A stretch of 39,390 nucleotides of DNA from an uncultured Saprospiraceae bacterium (lineage in GTDB: Bacteria; Bacteroidota; Bacteroidia; Chitinophagales; Saprospiraceae), in the NCBI GenBank assembly GCA_937928405.1, contig CALFWZ010000128.1, forward strand, positions 1-39,390, read 5' to 3'. Shown here piece after piece: positions 25,453-34,406 of this stretch (positions are counted from its first letter, which is position 1; each line of letters opens with the position of its first letter). A program made the position numbers and the translations under genes. The notes beneath the pieces were generated by a model, which had not been told where the DNA came from, ran no database searches, and was given only the letters and a program-made list of their open reading frames with translations.

Positions 25453-27267
25453 ATGACAAAGAATCCCGAAATAAGCAGCACGGATTTACAGCCACTCCAG
25501 GGTGGAGAATTTTTAATTAAAGATACAGAGGCTAAGGATATATTTATCCCAGAAGATTTTGATGAAGAACAATTAATGATTCGAAATATGTGTTTGGATT
25601 TCCTAAATAAGGAAGTAAAGCCTAATCTGGATGAATTGGAACATAAAAAATATGAACTAGCAGAAACCATGCTTCGCAAAATGGGTGGCTTAGGATTATT
25701 GGGTACACATATCTCAGAAGCTTATGGTGGAATGGAGTTGGACACCAATACCAATACACTGATCTGTGATACCATGGGACCTGCGGCTTCTTTTAACACC
25801 ACCTATGCAGCACATACGGGGATCGGGATGTTGCCGGTTTTATATTTTGGTAATGAAGAGCAAAAGCAAAAATACCTACCGGGTATGTGTGACGGCTCGA
25901 TTGTGGGAGCATACTGTTTGACAGAGCCGAGTTCTGGTTCTGATGCCCTTTCTGCTAAGACTCGTGCGGACTTAACCGATGATGGTCAACACTATATTAT
26001 CAATGGTCAGAAGATGTGGATTTCTAACGCAGGCTTCGCGGATTTATTTATTGTATTTGCGCAGATTGACGGCAATAAGTTTACAGGCTTTTTGGTAGAA
26101 AAAGGAACCGAAGGATTGGTATTAGGAGCAGAAGAAAAGAAATTAGGAATCAATGGTTCTTCTACCCGTCAAGTATTTTTTGAAAATATGAAAGTGCCTG
26201 CCAGTAGTATCTTAGGTGAGATTGGCAAAGGTCATTTGATCGCCTTTAATTCACTCAACAATGGTCGCTTCAAATTATGTGCATTGTCTTTGGGTGGAGC
26301 AAAAGAAAGTTTACGTAGCGCAGTTGCCTATGCAAAAGAGCGTATCCAATTTAAGACACCTATTGCTAATTTTGGAGCCATCAAATATAAACTGGCAGAA
26401 GAAGCGATCAAAATCTTCACAACAGAATCTGCGCTTTATCGAGTATCTGATTTGATGCAGGATAAGAAAACAGAATTGATGGAAAGCGGGATGGATTTTG
26501 CGCAAGCGAAATTACAGGCTGCCGAAGAATATGCCATCGAATGTGCCATTCTAAAAGTGGCGGGTTCTGAAGCATTGGATTATATCGTGGATGAAACTTT
26601 GCAGATTCACGGAGGAATGGGCTTTAGCGAAGAGGGTACCGCTGCTCGCGCGTATCGTGATTCCCGAATTGCAAGAATTTATGAAGGTACCAACGAAATC
26701 AACCGTCTCTTGACCGTAGATATGTTATTAAAGCGTGCTATGAAAGGTAAGCTTGATATTGTTGGACCAGCTTGGGCGGTACAAAAAGAACTAGCTTCGA
26801 TGCCTTCGATGGTGAAGCCAGAAGGCGCGTATGCTGAAGAGAAAAAAGCCGTTGGAGATTTTAAGAAGGTAATTTTGATGGTCGCTGGTGCCGCTGCAAA
26901 GATGCAGATGGACGGTAAAATCAATCTAAAGGAAGAGCAAGAAATTCTAATGAATGTTGCGGATATGATGATCGATTTATTGGTTGCTGAGTCCACGTTG
27001 TTACGAGTAGAAAAAATTTCTGAAAAGGCGGAGACGAAATTTCCAATGGAAATTTATGAAGCGATGCTAAAAGTATTTATGACCGATGCGACTGCACGAG
27101 TGCACAAAAATGCAACGGATGCGCTTGTCTCTTTTGCAGAAGGAGATTTGTTGAAGACCATGTTATTAGGACTAAAGCGTTTTACTAAATATCCTCCAGT
27201 AAATGTGAAAAAAGCACGACGGATGATTGCCGAAGTGGTTATTGACAAAGAAGATTATCCTTTCTAG
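25453..27267 (+). CDS. Acyl-CoA dehydrogenase
   Basis: FAD-dependent acyl-CoA dehydrogenase of 604 residues for the first step of fatty-acid beta-oxidation. The N- and middle domains have AYCLTEPSSGSDALS and KMWISNAGFADLFIVFA. The C-terminal domain has QIHGGMGFSEEG and YRDSRIARIYEGTNEINR, where the active-site Glu lies in the YEGTNE region. About 180 extra C-terminal residues make it similar in length to very-long-chain dehydrogenases of Bacteroidota. It is a single-gene transcript with its own promoter, twin operator-like palindromes upstream and a strong terminator downstream. This suggests control by a fatty-acid-responsive repressor encoded elsewhere. Confidence 0.94.
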   Translation: MTKNPEISSTDLQPLQGGEFLIKDTEAKDIFIPEDFDEEQLMIRNMCLDFLNKEVKPNLDELEHKKYELAETMLRKMGGLGLLGTHISEAYGGMELDTNTNTLICDTMGPAASFNTTYAAHTGIGMLPVLYFGNEEQKQKYLPGMCDGSIVGAYCLTEPSSGSDALSAKTRADLTDDGQHYIINGQKMWISNAGFADLFIVFAQIDGNKFTGFLVEKGTEGLVLGAEEKKLGINGSSTRQVFFENMKVPASSILGEIGKGHLIAFNSLNNGRFKLCALSLGGAKESLRSAVAYAKERIQFKTPIANFGAIKYKLAEEAIKIFTTESALYRVSDLMQDKKTELMESGMDFAQAKLQAAEEYAIECAILKVAGSEALDYIVDETLQIHGGMGFSEEGTAARAYRDSRIARIYEGTNEINRLLTVDMLLKRAMKGKLDIVGPAWAVQKELASMPSMVKPEGAYAEEKKAVGDFKKVILMVAGAAAKMQMDGKINLKEEQEILMNVADMMIDLLVAESTLLRVEKISEKAETKFPMEIYEAMLKVFMTDATARVHKNATDALVSFAEGDLLKTMLLGLKRFTKYPPVNVKKARRMIAEVVIDKEDYPF

Positions 27268-27289
27268 GATTCTAACGAATAAATTTTTA

Positions 27290-27313
27290 ACCTGCCTGCC
27301 TGCAAAGGCAGGT
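27290..27313. repeat. REP-like hairpin (CCTGCCTG type)
   Basis: ACCTGCC (27290-27296) pairs with GGCAGGT (27307-27313). The CCTGCCTG core is shared with the hairpin at 37814-37843. GC-rich short palindromes of this kind in AT-rich intergenic DNA resemble repetitive extragenic palindromes. A further 11-bp stem AATAATGCCTT/AAGGCATTATT follows at 27322-27363. Confidence 0.45.
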
Positions 27314-27377
27314 GAAATAATAATAATGCCTTTCATTGCGATTTAGTGCAGTAAGGCATTATTGATTCAAGAGAATA

Positions 27378-27414
27378 GCTTCCTTCTACCTTTGGGTGGG
27401 AGGAGGCTTTTTTT
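27378..27414 (+). terminator. Intrinsic terminator of the acyl-CoA dehydrogenase gene
   Basis: A 13-bp stem with several G-T pairs (27378-27390 with 27395-27407, 4-base loop TTTG) is followed by seven Ts at 27408-27414. It lies about 110 bases after the stop and 8 bases before the end of the convergent DUF1853 gene. Confidence 0.8.
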
Positions 27415-27421
27415 ATAAAAA

Positions 27422-28228
27422 TTACCACCAAACAATAAAGCATTTTTCAAACTCCTTTCTAGCATTTTTTCTCCAAATCATCGGAGCTCTTTTTTCTTTC
27501 AACTTTGATTGTATTTCTAATAAGATTTCATTGTGTGATTTCCAAGACACTTGTTCTTGGGGAGCGATTACCCAATCCGATTTTCTAGGGATATAAAATT
27601 GATCTTTGATAAAATCGGTAGTTATAAAATCTTTCAATCGCAACCAATATCCAGCCATCACCGCTTTATTTAATACCCCTAGATTCCTGTTTTTTTGGTG
27701 ATAAGGAACAAAGACTTGTGCCTTAAAACAACATTGGTGTTTAATTTTTAGATGATCAATTTTGTGATCTGCCAAAGCGTTGATTCCCGCAGTTGAATGT
27801 AATAATGAGAATTGTTCGTTTTTTATTTTCTCCATTTTATCAAAAAAACGATCTCTTCTATTCGGTCCGATTAGACTATGAATGGGATCTGGAATCTCAG
27901 GGTCAAGGAGGTAGAATTTATAGGTGAGTTCTACATGAATAAATTGATTGGTTTTTTTATTTTTTAAAATAAAATCAATTTCACCAAGTGTTCTTTTCTC
28001 ATCACGAATCGGAAGATTATACAAAACCAGCTTATAGTCTTCTGAATATTCTATAAGTTGCTTAAAGACATATTCCATTTGATGTCCGAGTCGAAGATTA
28101 TTGGGAATTTCTGCTGACTGAAAGGTCTCCAATTTTAATGATGGAAATTCAAATTGATCGATGTCAAATTGTCTCTTTTTCCAAATAGGAGGCGTATTTA
28201 AAAAACCAATAATTTGCGCTTTACTCAT
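27422..28228 (-). CDS. DUF1853 family protein
   Basis: Protein of 268 residues with the features of DUF1853. The segment LGHQMEYVFKQLI (48-60), then GEIDFILKN (82-90), then FIHVELTYKFYLL (97-109) gives an acidic/Lys arrangement (Glu52, Asp85, Glu100, Lys104) like that of PD-(D/E)XK nuclease folds. Whether it has nuclease activity is not known. There is no signal peptide. The ATG at 28228 is clear. It converges with the acyl-CoA dehydrogenase gene and has no obvious functional partner; the DUF4468 gene upstream is 140 bases away on the same strand. Confidence 0.8.
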   Translation of the reverse strand: MSKAQIIGFLNTPPIWKKRQFDIDQFEFPSLKLETFQSAEIPNNLRLGHQMEYVFKQLIEYSEDYKLVLYNLPIRDEKRTLGEIDFILKNKKTNQFIHVELTYKFYLLDPEIPDPIHSLIGPNRRDRFFDKMEKIKNEQFSLLHSTAGINALADHKIDHLKIKHQCCFKAQVFVPYHQKNRNLGVLNKAVMAGYWLRLKDFITTDFIKDQFYIPRKSDWVIAPQEQVSWKSHNEILLEIQSKLKEKRAPMIWRKNARKEFEKCFIVWW

Positions 28229-28368
28229 GGTGTGCGAAGATAGGATAAAGTGGTTCTTTTTTGTAGGGAATGGTAGGAGGATTTTAAAATCAATTGAATA
28301 TCGTTTTGAGGGACAAAATACTGCTTATGAATATTTAATGAGTATGGTAGTCGTTCAGCAGTGGAGGA

Positions 28369-28842
28369 TTACCACTTATCATCTACCGGCTCTTTAATAA
28401 GTGCACTATGTAAATCATTTACAAAAGATTGTGTGCTTTTGGTAGCATACTTAATATTATTTTTTGAAAATATTTTTAAAGATTCCAGCGGAGCATCTAC
28501 GTTTTCACTAGAAAAGATATAGTTCTTTATTGTAATTCTATATTTTTCATCTTTGATATCCAAGGTCAAGGAAAAAATGAATCGACGGTTATTATTTCTT
28601 CTCCTCTCTACTTTACAAATAATTTTCCCACGCTCAAAATCGTCAAAACGAATTTCAATATTTCGTGCTCCAACGGTGGTTGCCGCCCAATATTTGATGG
28701 CATCATACATTTGTTCTTTAGATTTTCCTGCTACCTCGATGACTTCTTGGTAGGTATAAATTCCAGATGGAGCTTTTTTTATGTCAACTGTTTGAGATAA
28801 ACCAATAAATGGGAATAGTAGTAGGATTAGGAATGTTTTCAT
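28369..28842 (-). CDS. Exported DUF4468 domain protein
   Basis: Protein of 157 residues with a Sec signal peptide (about 1-17, ending GLSQ). The remainder fits the DUF4468 pattern seen in Bacteroidota: a YTYQEVIEVAGKSKEQMYDAIKYWAA segment, then strands GKIICKVERRR, RRFIFSLTLDIKDEKYRITIKNY, and a final helix. It is probably periplasmic or surface-exposed. The molecular role is unknown and the neighbours give no hint. Confidence 0.75.
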   Translation of the reverse strand: MKTFLILLLFPFIGLSQTVDIKKAPSGIYTYQEVIEVAGKSKEQMYDAIKYWAATTVGARNIEIRFDDFERGKIICKVERRRNNNRRFIFSLTLDIKDEKYRITIKNYIFSSENVDAPLESLKIFSKNNIKYATKSTQSFVNDLHSALIKEPVDDKW

Positions 28843-29009
28843 TCTGTTTTAATTTTTGTAGCAATATCTCTCGTTGTTTTATATAACGTTTTTTGTGAGA
28901 AAATATTCTTTTATCGGAAGCTTAGCACTTATTAGATTGTATCAGAAACTATTTTAAGATAGGATTATTTTATGTAGAGTTTCCTTAAGAAGTTTACCAA
29001 GCATATGCT

Positions 29010-31061
29010 CTAATTCACCAAAATCTCATCAATAAATATCCAATTCTTCGCACCTGGATTTGCGTGCCAGGTAGGATTTTTTAGGGTGCCTTTTACATGG
29101 ACTTGGACATAGCGCGCCGCAATAGATTCGAAGTCTAATAAAAAGGATTTGGTCGTACTCGGATGAGGCGCTTCGGCGAGTGGGATTTCTAATTTTTGGA
29201 TAGAACGGAAAGACTGACCATCTGTTGAGGTTTTGACTTCAACTCCTTTTGGAAAAAAGATATAACTATTCGTATCTTCCAAAGCTCCAACCACGACGTT
29301 ATGGATTTGCTTAACAGCACCAAGGTCTAGGGTAGCCGTCATATTTTCTCCTTCGTATCCCAGCCACATGCCATCAGAAAAACTGGAAGTTCCTTTTTTA
29401 AAATCAAATAAAGATTGGACGCCTTCGGCTGGATATTTTTTGTTAGGTGGTTTGGATAATTTGGCAGAAGCAATGGTATGTCCCGCTTTGATAATTACCT
29501 TTTCTACGGGGTCTGAAGCCATCCAAGTTTTCTTGGCGGCGATGGCTTTGATGTTGGTGGTTTTTTTAATATAAAAAGAGGAGTCGTACTTCATAGCGTT
29601 CGTATCGGGAAGGGTTCCATCTAGGGTATAAAAAATAGCTACATTTTTAAAATTTACACCCAAGGTTATTTCTAGACTATCTTCGAAGATGTCTTTTGCT
29701 GCGGTAATCGTTGGTGCTTTTAATTTGGCGTCACCGAAAACGGAATCATCAATATTATGGCTGACGTCTACTAAGGGGCTTTCGTTTTTAAAGGTTTTGA
29801 TAGCTTGATCCGTCACGTTAGTTTGCCATAGGAAAAGGGTAGTAAGCGATGATAATTTTTTTAGGGAGACAAGTCCATCGTCATCGACTTTTGTTCCATA
29901 AAGATTGAGCAGGTTTAAATGTTCTAGCTTTTCTAAATGCTTTAAACCCTTAGAACTGATCTTGGTATTTTGTAATTTAAGCTTTTGGAGATTTTTAAAT
30001 TTTGAAAGCTGAGACATCATGGCGTCGTCCATATTTGTAAAAGAAAGATCTAGCTCGGTAATGTTTTTGTCAATGTCATTGAGCTTTTTTAATTTACGTT
30101 TGTTCAAAGAAGAATCTCTCCGGAAACTAGCATATGCAAAAGGACTTTCCGCGGAAGCAGGGATTATCGTAATGTTTTGAGCGGCCAGATTGGCGATGAT
30201 ATTGGGTGTTAAAAGTTGAAGGCCTTTTGGATCTAGTGTATTGGAATTTTTTTCATAGCCTTTTAAAATTTTTGTTATTTCTTCTGGTTGTTCTATCGCT
30301 CCTACTTTTGCTGTAAAGTTGGCTCCTGAATTAATCCACCACTCAATTAATTTTATTTCATTTTTGGTAAGTTGAATTTTTCCTTTCGGGGGCATGTGTG
30401 CTTCGTCCTCTATGGGTAGATGTGCTCGTTGAATCAAACTACTATTCCCAACGTCTCCTTTTATGATGATCGGGCCTTCTGCACCACCTTTCATTAGATC
30501 CTCGATATTGCTCATAACCAATTCTCCTTTTTTCTTTCCTTCGTTGTGGCAACTATAGCATTTTTTCTTTAGAATAGGTGTGATTAAGTCGGGATAAACT
30601 GCGAGCGTATTCACGTCCATGACAACCATCTTTGGTGCTTTGTGAATCGCTTTGGTTAGGTGGCCTTCTCCATGTGTCAGGCTTCCGCCGAAATGTCCCG
30701 CTACCGATAATAGAATCATCGTTAAGATAAAAACAGGGAAGTATAGTTTTTTAGAAAGGTCATTTTTTTGATAAACGAGATAACAAAGCGCAATACTTCC
30801 AATCGTCATACTGAGCGATGACCATAGGTGGAGTCCAATTAAGTTTTCGTCAAAATCCCCTTCCTTTGGCATTACCCAACCTGTCAAAAAAGCTAGCAAT
30901 GCTGTAAGTACGGCCATTTGTAAAACAAAAGGAAGAGCCACTTTTATTGCTGCGTACCTTTTTGTTCGACTCGCCAATTCCATCAAGAAAGCCAAGATCA
31001 AAATACCGACCGGCAAGTGGACAATCAAAGGATGAAATCGACCTAATATCTCTGCTATCAT
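29010..31061 (-). CDS. DUF2231 - cytochrome c - LRR - chitobiase-C - discoidin-like fusion protein
   Basis: Membrane-anchored multidomain protein of 683 residues. Residues 1-125 are four transmembrane helices of DUF2231 type (FHPLIVHLPVGILILAF). A planctomycete-type cytochrome c domain follows with heme motif CYSCH (168-172) and a distal MPPKGKIQLT. Residues about 335-440 are leucine-rich repeats (LEKLEHLNLLNLYGTKVDDDGL). Residues about 455-515 are a chitobiase C-terminal-like domain (IFYTLDGTLPDTNA). The last 140 residues are a discoidin-like beta domain ending NWIFIDEILVN. Last gene of a five-gene operon, overlapping the previous one by 4 bases. It looks like an electron-carrying, carbohydrate-binding surface protein; the function is inferred only. 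Confidence 0.85.
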   Translation of the reverse strand: MIAEILGRFHPLIVHLPVGILILAFLMELASRTKRYAAIKVALPFVLQMAVLTALLAFLTGWVMPKEGDFDENLIGLHLWSSLSMTIGSIALCYLVYQKNDLSKKLYFPVFILTMILLSVAGHFGGSLTHGEGHLTKAIHKAPKMVVMDVNTLAVYPDLITPILKKKCYSCHNEGKKKGELVMSNIEDLMKGGAEGPIIIKGDVGNSSLIQRAHLPIEDEAHMPPKGKIQLTKNEIKLIEWWINSGANFTAKVGAIEQPEEITKILKGYEKNSNTLDPKGLQLLTPNIIANLAAQNITIIPASAESPFAYASFRRDSSLNKRKLKKLNDIDKNITELDLSFTNMDDAMMSQLSKFKNLQKLKLQNTKISSKGLKHLEKLEHLNLLNLYGTKVDDDGLVSLKKLSSLTTLFLWQTNVTDQAIKTFKNESPLVDVSHNIDDSVFGDAKLKAPTITAAKDIFEDSLEITLGVNFKNVAIFYTLDGTLPDTNAMKYDSSFYIKKTTNIKAIAAKKTWMASDPVEKVIIKAGHTIASAKLSKPPNKKYPAEGVQSLFDFKKGTSSFSDGMWLGYEGENMTATLDLGAVKQIHNVVVGALEDTNSYIFFPKGVEVKTSTDGQSFRSIQKLEIPLAEAPHPSTTKSFLLDFESIAARYVQVHVKGTLKNPTWHANPGAKNWIFIDEILVN

Positions 31062-31858
31062 TTAAGAATAATTTCATCTATAAATAACCAAGGTGGCGTT
31101 CCTGCTCCGGGATGCCATGCTGGAATATTTTTTAAATTTATAATTTTTACTTTTAAATCTTTGTAAGTGCCTTCTGGCAAATTTATACTAATAAAATTCA
31201 TGCTAGGATTTTTGAATTCCATTGGGATAGAAATATTTGTGTTGCCGATTTCTTTTCCTCCACTCCATATTTGAATTTTATGTGGTTGAAAGATCCATGA
31301 ATTATGGTCTTGCAAAATAGAACAAAATACGGTAGATAGTGAGGTGGGCCGCTCTAATTTTATATCAATTTCGATTGCTGAATGTTGAAACCCCGACCAG
31401 GCGTTTCCATCTTTAAAGTTTAGAGTTCCTCTTTCTAAATCCAATAAAGAGGAGGGTCCATTCCCCGGATAGGATTCACTAGGCTCAGGAGAAAAGGAAA
31501 GAGATGCTTCGATTTTCTTTTTTGGTAATTTTATTAATTCTAATGAAATTGACTCACTTGATTGATAGTTTGATGTTTTGGCAATTACTTCAAGTTGTCC
31601 TGTTTCTGAAATATAAAAAGGACCATTATATTTTTTCTTTTCACGACTATTTATAGTATAATAAACTTTACTACCTGTCGGAATATTTATGGCCTCAATC
31701 TTGGCAGATTTTTTAAATAGGATAGAATCAATTATAATTTTGGGTGACGCCAATTGCACTTCTTGCTCTTGAAGAAAATCAACACGGTGTGCATTCGTTG
31801 AACATCCCAAGATTAGTAGTATTATACTATAAAATAAAAATAAACCTCTTCGAATCAT
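31058..31858 (-). CDS. Lipoprotein with chitobiase-C and discoidin-like domains
   Basis: Lipoprotein of 266 residues: a hydrophobic signal followed by a lipobox LILGC. Residues about 35-105 resemble the chitobiase/beta-hexosaminidase C-terminal domain (KVYYTINSREKKKYNGPFYI). Residues about 120-266 are a discoidin-like domain ending WLFIDEIILK, clearly related to the C-terminal part of the next gene's product (shared YPxxGxxSLxDxxxG near its start and WHxxxGxxxWxFIDEI at its end). Overlaps both neighbours by 4 bases, so translation is coupled. Likely sits on the periplasmic or outer face and binds a polymer. No catalytic domain is present. Confidence 0.8.
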   Translation of the reverse strand: MIRRGLFLFYSIILLILGCSTNAHRVDFLQEQEVQLASPKIIIDSILFKKSAKIEAINIPTGSKVYYTINSREKKKYNGPFYISETGQLEVIAKTSNYQSSESISLELIKLPKKKIEASLSFSPEPSESYPGNGPSSLLDLERGTLNFKDGNAWSGFQHSAIEIDIKLERPTSLSTVFCSILQDHNSWIFQPHKIQIWSGGKEIGNTNISIPMEFKNPSMNFISINLPEGTYKDLKVKIINLKNIPAWHPGAGTPPWLFIDEIILK

Positions 31859-32889
31859 ACTCTATATAATTTTATAGGGTACGTTTTCCCTGCATTCCAT
31901 TGGGCAACATAAAGATTTTCATGATCATCAATACAGACATCATGAGGATGTTTAAATATTTTTAAGGTTTGAAACATCGATTGTAATTTTCCATCTTGAT
32001 AAATTGGCGTGCTTCCACCCGGAGCAGAGATCAGTTGATTATTTTTATCTAAAATAGAAATAAAGCCAGTATTCGGTTGTCCATCACCAGACCAAATGGT
32101 CGCCAAATATACATGGTCTCCGTGGATGACGGGCCGACAAATATAGGCACCCGGTAGGTCAATTATTTCTAATAATTTTCCATCCATTGAAAACCGTTTT
32201 AACTGGTTTCGCATCCGCGCGGTGATTAGCAAGGTTTCCACGCCAGACCGACGGTCAATACAGATTCCATGTGCGTTGTCAAAATATTCTGGACCTGCTC
32301 CTTTTCCACCAAAGATATTCAGTAGTTCACCCATAGCATTATAATGTAAAATATATTGTAAACCATAACCATCGGCAACATAGATATCTCCATTTTCAGC
32401 AATAGCTGTTTCTGTAGGAACATACTGTCCAGCTTCCTTGTATTCTTTCGTGTTTGGAACTGGGAATGTTTGGACTACTTTTCCACCTATGGTTGTCTTA
32501 ATAATCTCATGTCTTTCATTGTCGGTGATATATAAAAAATCTGCTCCACCTTCCACGCTCAAAGTCAAACCATGCGCGCCCGGAAATTCTGTTCCCCAGA
32601 CTTCTTCGAGTTGACCTTCTTTATTATAAATAATGACATTATTCTTTACATGATTCGTCAACAATACAATTCGTCCTTTTGAATCTTGCACCATTTCATG
32701 GCAATCATTGACAGGATATTGCGTCGAATCTAATCCGCCCCAATTTAAATCTACTTTATACCGATGCGAATGATGACCAATGATAACATCCTTATATTCC
32801 AACAGATTCGTAGCCTCTAAGAGCCCTTTAGGGGTGAATCCTGCTAGCGAGCAAAGGGTTAGATTGGAGATGAATTTTCTGCGGATCAT
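31855..32889 (-). CDS. NHL-type beta-propeller protein
   Basis: Exported protein of 344 residues with an N-terminal basic-hydrophobic signal (MIRRKFISNLTLCSLAGF), weakly Tat-like. The rest repeats NHL/six-bladed propeller units: DCHEMVQDSKGRIVLLTNH, GAHGLTLSVEGGADFLYITDN, IAENGDIYVADGYGLQYILH, AHGICIDRRSGVETLLITAR, HPHDVCIDDHENLYVAQW. The pattern resembles peptidyl-alpha-hydroxyglycine lyase-like propellers, but the conserved metal site cannot be confirmed. In the operon it sits between the DUF1501 gene and the chitobiase-C lipoprotein. It may be a scaffold or a lyase; this is undecided. Confidence 0.82.
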   Translation of the reverse strand: MIRRKFISNLTLCSLAGFTPKGLLEATNLLEYKDVIIGHHSHRYKVDLNWGGLDSTQYPVNDCHEMVQDSKGRIVLLTNHVKNNVIIYNKEGQLEEVWGTEFPGAHGLTLSVEGGADFLYITDNERHEIIKTTIGGKVVQTFPVPNTKEYKEAGQYVPTETAIAENGDIYVADGYGLQYILHYNAMGELLNIFGGKGAGPEYFDNAHGICIDRRSGVETLLITARMRNQLKRFSMDGKLLEIIDLPGAYICRPVIHGDHVYLATIWSGDGQPNTGFISILDKNNQLISAPGGSTPIYQDGKLQSMFQTLKIFKHPHDVCIDDHENLYVAQWNAGKTYPIKLYRV

Positions 32890-32919
32890 TTGAGTTGTTG
32901 AATCGTTGAAAATGAAATT

Positions 32920-34404
32920 TTAAGCGATTAAATCATGCATGACTTTTCCGTGGACGTCGGTTAATCTAAATCGACGTCCTTGATGTTTGTACGTTAGTTT
33001 TTCATGATCAATTCCGAGGAGGTGAAGCATGGTGGCTTGGAAATCGTGAACATGTACGGGATCTTTGGTGATATTGTATCCATAATCGTCTGTAGCACCG
33101 TAGACTATTCCTGGTTTTACGCCACCTCCGGCCATCCAGATAGTGAAGCAACGTGGATGATGATCTCGACCATAATTTGTATCGGTGAGTTGACCTTGCG
33201 AATAATTGGTTCTACCAAATTCTCCACCCCAAATAACCAACGTATCATCCAGCATGCCTCTTTGTTTTAAATCCATAATCAACGCGGCAGAAGCTTGGTC
33301 AACATCGTGTGCTTGGTTTTTGATAGCGGAAGGCAGATTATCGTGTGTATCCCAGCCCATATGATAGAGTTGAATAAAACGAACATCTTGTTCTGCTAAC
33401 CTTCTAGCCAATAAACAGTTAGCAGCGAAGGTGCCAGGTTGGGTAGATGCTGGGCCATACATTTTATAAATATGATCTGGTTCTTTTGAAATATCCATCA
33501 ATCCCGGAACGGAAGTTTGCATTTTATACGCCATCTCATATTGAGAGATTCTGCTTTGAATTTCAGGATCACCTAATTCGTCATATTGTTTTTGATTGAG
33601 CTCCGCAATTTTGTCGAGCATGTTTCGTCTACTTGATTTTGACATACCATGCGGATCATTTAAAAATAATACCGGATCTTTTCCTGACCTAAATTGAACG
33701 CCTTGATGCAAGGAATGTAAAAATCCATTTCCCCATAATCTAGAATACAATGGTTGTCCATTAGGACGTCCAGTACCACGAGATAACAAGACACAAAAGC
33801 CGGGTAAGTTTTTATTTTCAGAACCTAAACCATAACTCAACCAAGAACCAATTGCGGGCCGTCCAGGTTGTTGGGAGCCAGTTTGAAAAAAGGTAACAGC
33901 AGGATCATGGTTAATGGCTTCCGTGTGCATAGACTTGATCATACAAATATCGTCTACCACTTTAGAAGTATAAGGAAGCAGTTCGCTCATCCACATTCCA
34001 CTCTGTCCGTATTGATCAAATTGATAAAGGGAATTCGTTAATGGAAAACTAGTTTGTCCAGAAGTCATGCCTGTCAATCTTTGACCACCTCGAATTTCTT
34101 CTGGAAGTTCTTGTCCTCTTAGTTTTTTTAGTAAAGGTTTATAATCGAAAAGTTCCAATTGGGAAGGTCCACCACTTTGGAATAAGTAGATGACTCTTTT
34201 TGCTTTCGGTGCAAAATGAAGATTACCCAATGCGCTAGAATTAGCAGCCAGTATCTCACCGGGACTCGTGTTGGAATTGCAACCCGTAATCAATCCTGTT
34301 CCTAAAATACTTGACAAGGCGGCCGCACCAATACCGACGCTCGTCTTTGACAAGAAGGCTCGACGGTTGAGTAAATAAGATCTTTTATCAATAGGGTTTT
34401 GCAT
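32920..34404 (-). CDS. DUF1501 protein (sulfatase-like, Tat-exported)
   Basis: Exported protein of 494 residues. The twin-arginine motif NRRAFLSK (Arg14-Arg15) is followed by a hydrophobic stretch and a possible lipobox (LITGC, Cys42). The body matches DUF1501, an alkaline-phosphatase/sulfatase-like fold: VIYLFQSGGPSQLELFDYKP, TFFQTGSQQPGRPAIGSWLSYGLG, LVIWGGEFGRTNYSQG, and GRDHHPRCFTIWMAGGG. It lacks the Cys/Ser-x-Pro-x-Arg formylglycine motif of ordinary sulfatases, so activity is uncertain. In Planctomycetes this gene is habitually next to a PSCyt1/DUF1549/DUF1553 gene, exactly as here (2-base gap). Exported folded, therefore possibly cofactor-containing. Confidence 0.9.
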   Translation of the reverse strand: MQNPIDKRSYLLNRRAFLSKTSVGIGAAALSSILGTGLITGCNSNTSPGEILAANSSALGNLHFAPKAKRVIYLFQSGGPSQLELFDYKPLLKKLRGQELPEEIRGGQRLTGMTSGQTSFPLTNSLYQFDQYGQSGMWMSELLPYTSKVVDDICMIKSMHTEAINHDPAVTFFQTGSQQPGRPAIGSWLSYGLGSENKNLPGFCVLLSRGTGRPNGQPLYSRLWGNGFLHSLHQGVQFRSGKDPVLFLNDPHGMSKSSRRNMLDKIAELNQKQYDELGDPEIQSRISQYEMAYKMQTSVPGLMDISKEPDHIYKMYGPASTQPGTFAANCLLARRLAEQDVRFIQLYHMGWDTHDNLPSAIKNQAHDVDQASAALIMDLKQRGMLDDTLVIWGGEFGRTNYSQGQLTDTNYGRDHHPRCFTIWMAGGGVKPGIVYGATDDYGYNITKDPVHVHDFQATMLHLLGIDHEKLTYKHQGRRFRLTDVHGKVMHDLIA

Positions 34405-34406
34405 GC

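Noticed and set aside
27396..27596. Plus-strand open frame antisense to the end of the DUF1853 gene
   Set aside because: It starts inside the terminator hairpin and U-tract area and lies opposite a well-supported gene.
32920..34404. Calling the DUF1501 protein a true sulfatase
   Set aside because: The fold is similar, but no formylglycine motif (C/S-x-P-x-R) is present, so activity cannot be claimed.
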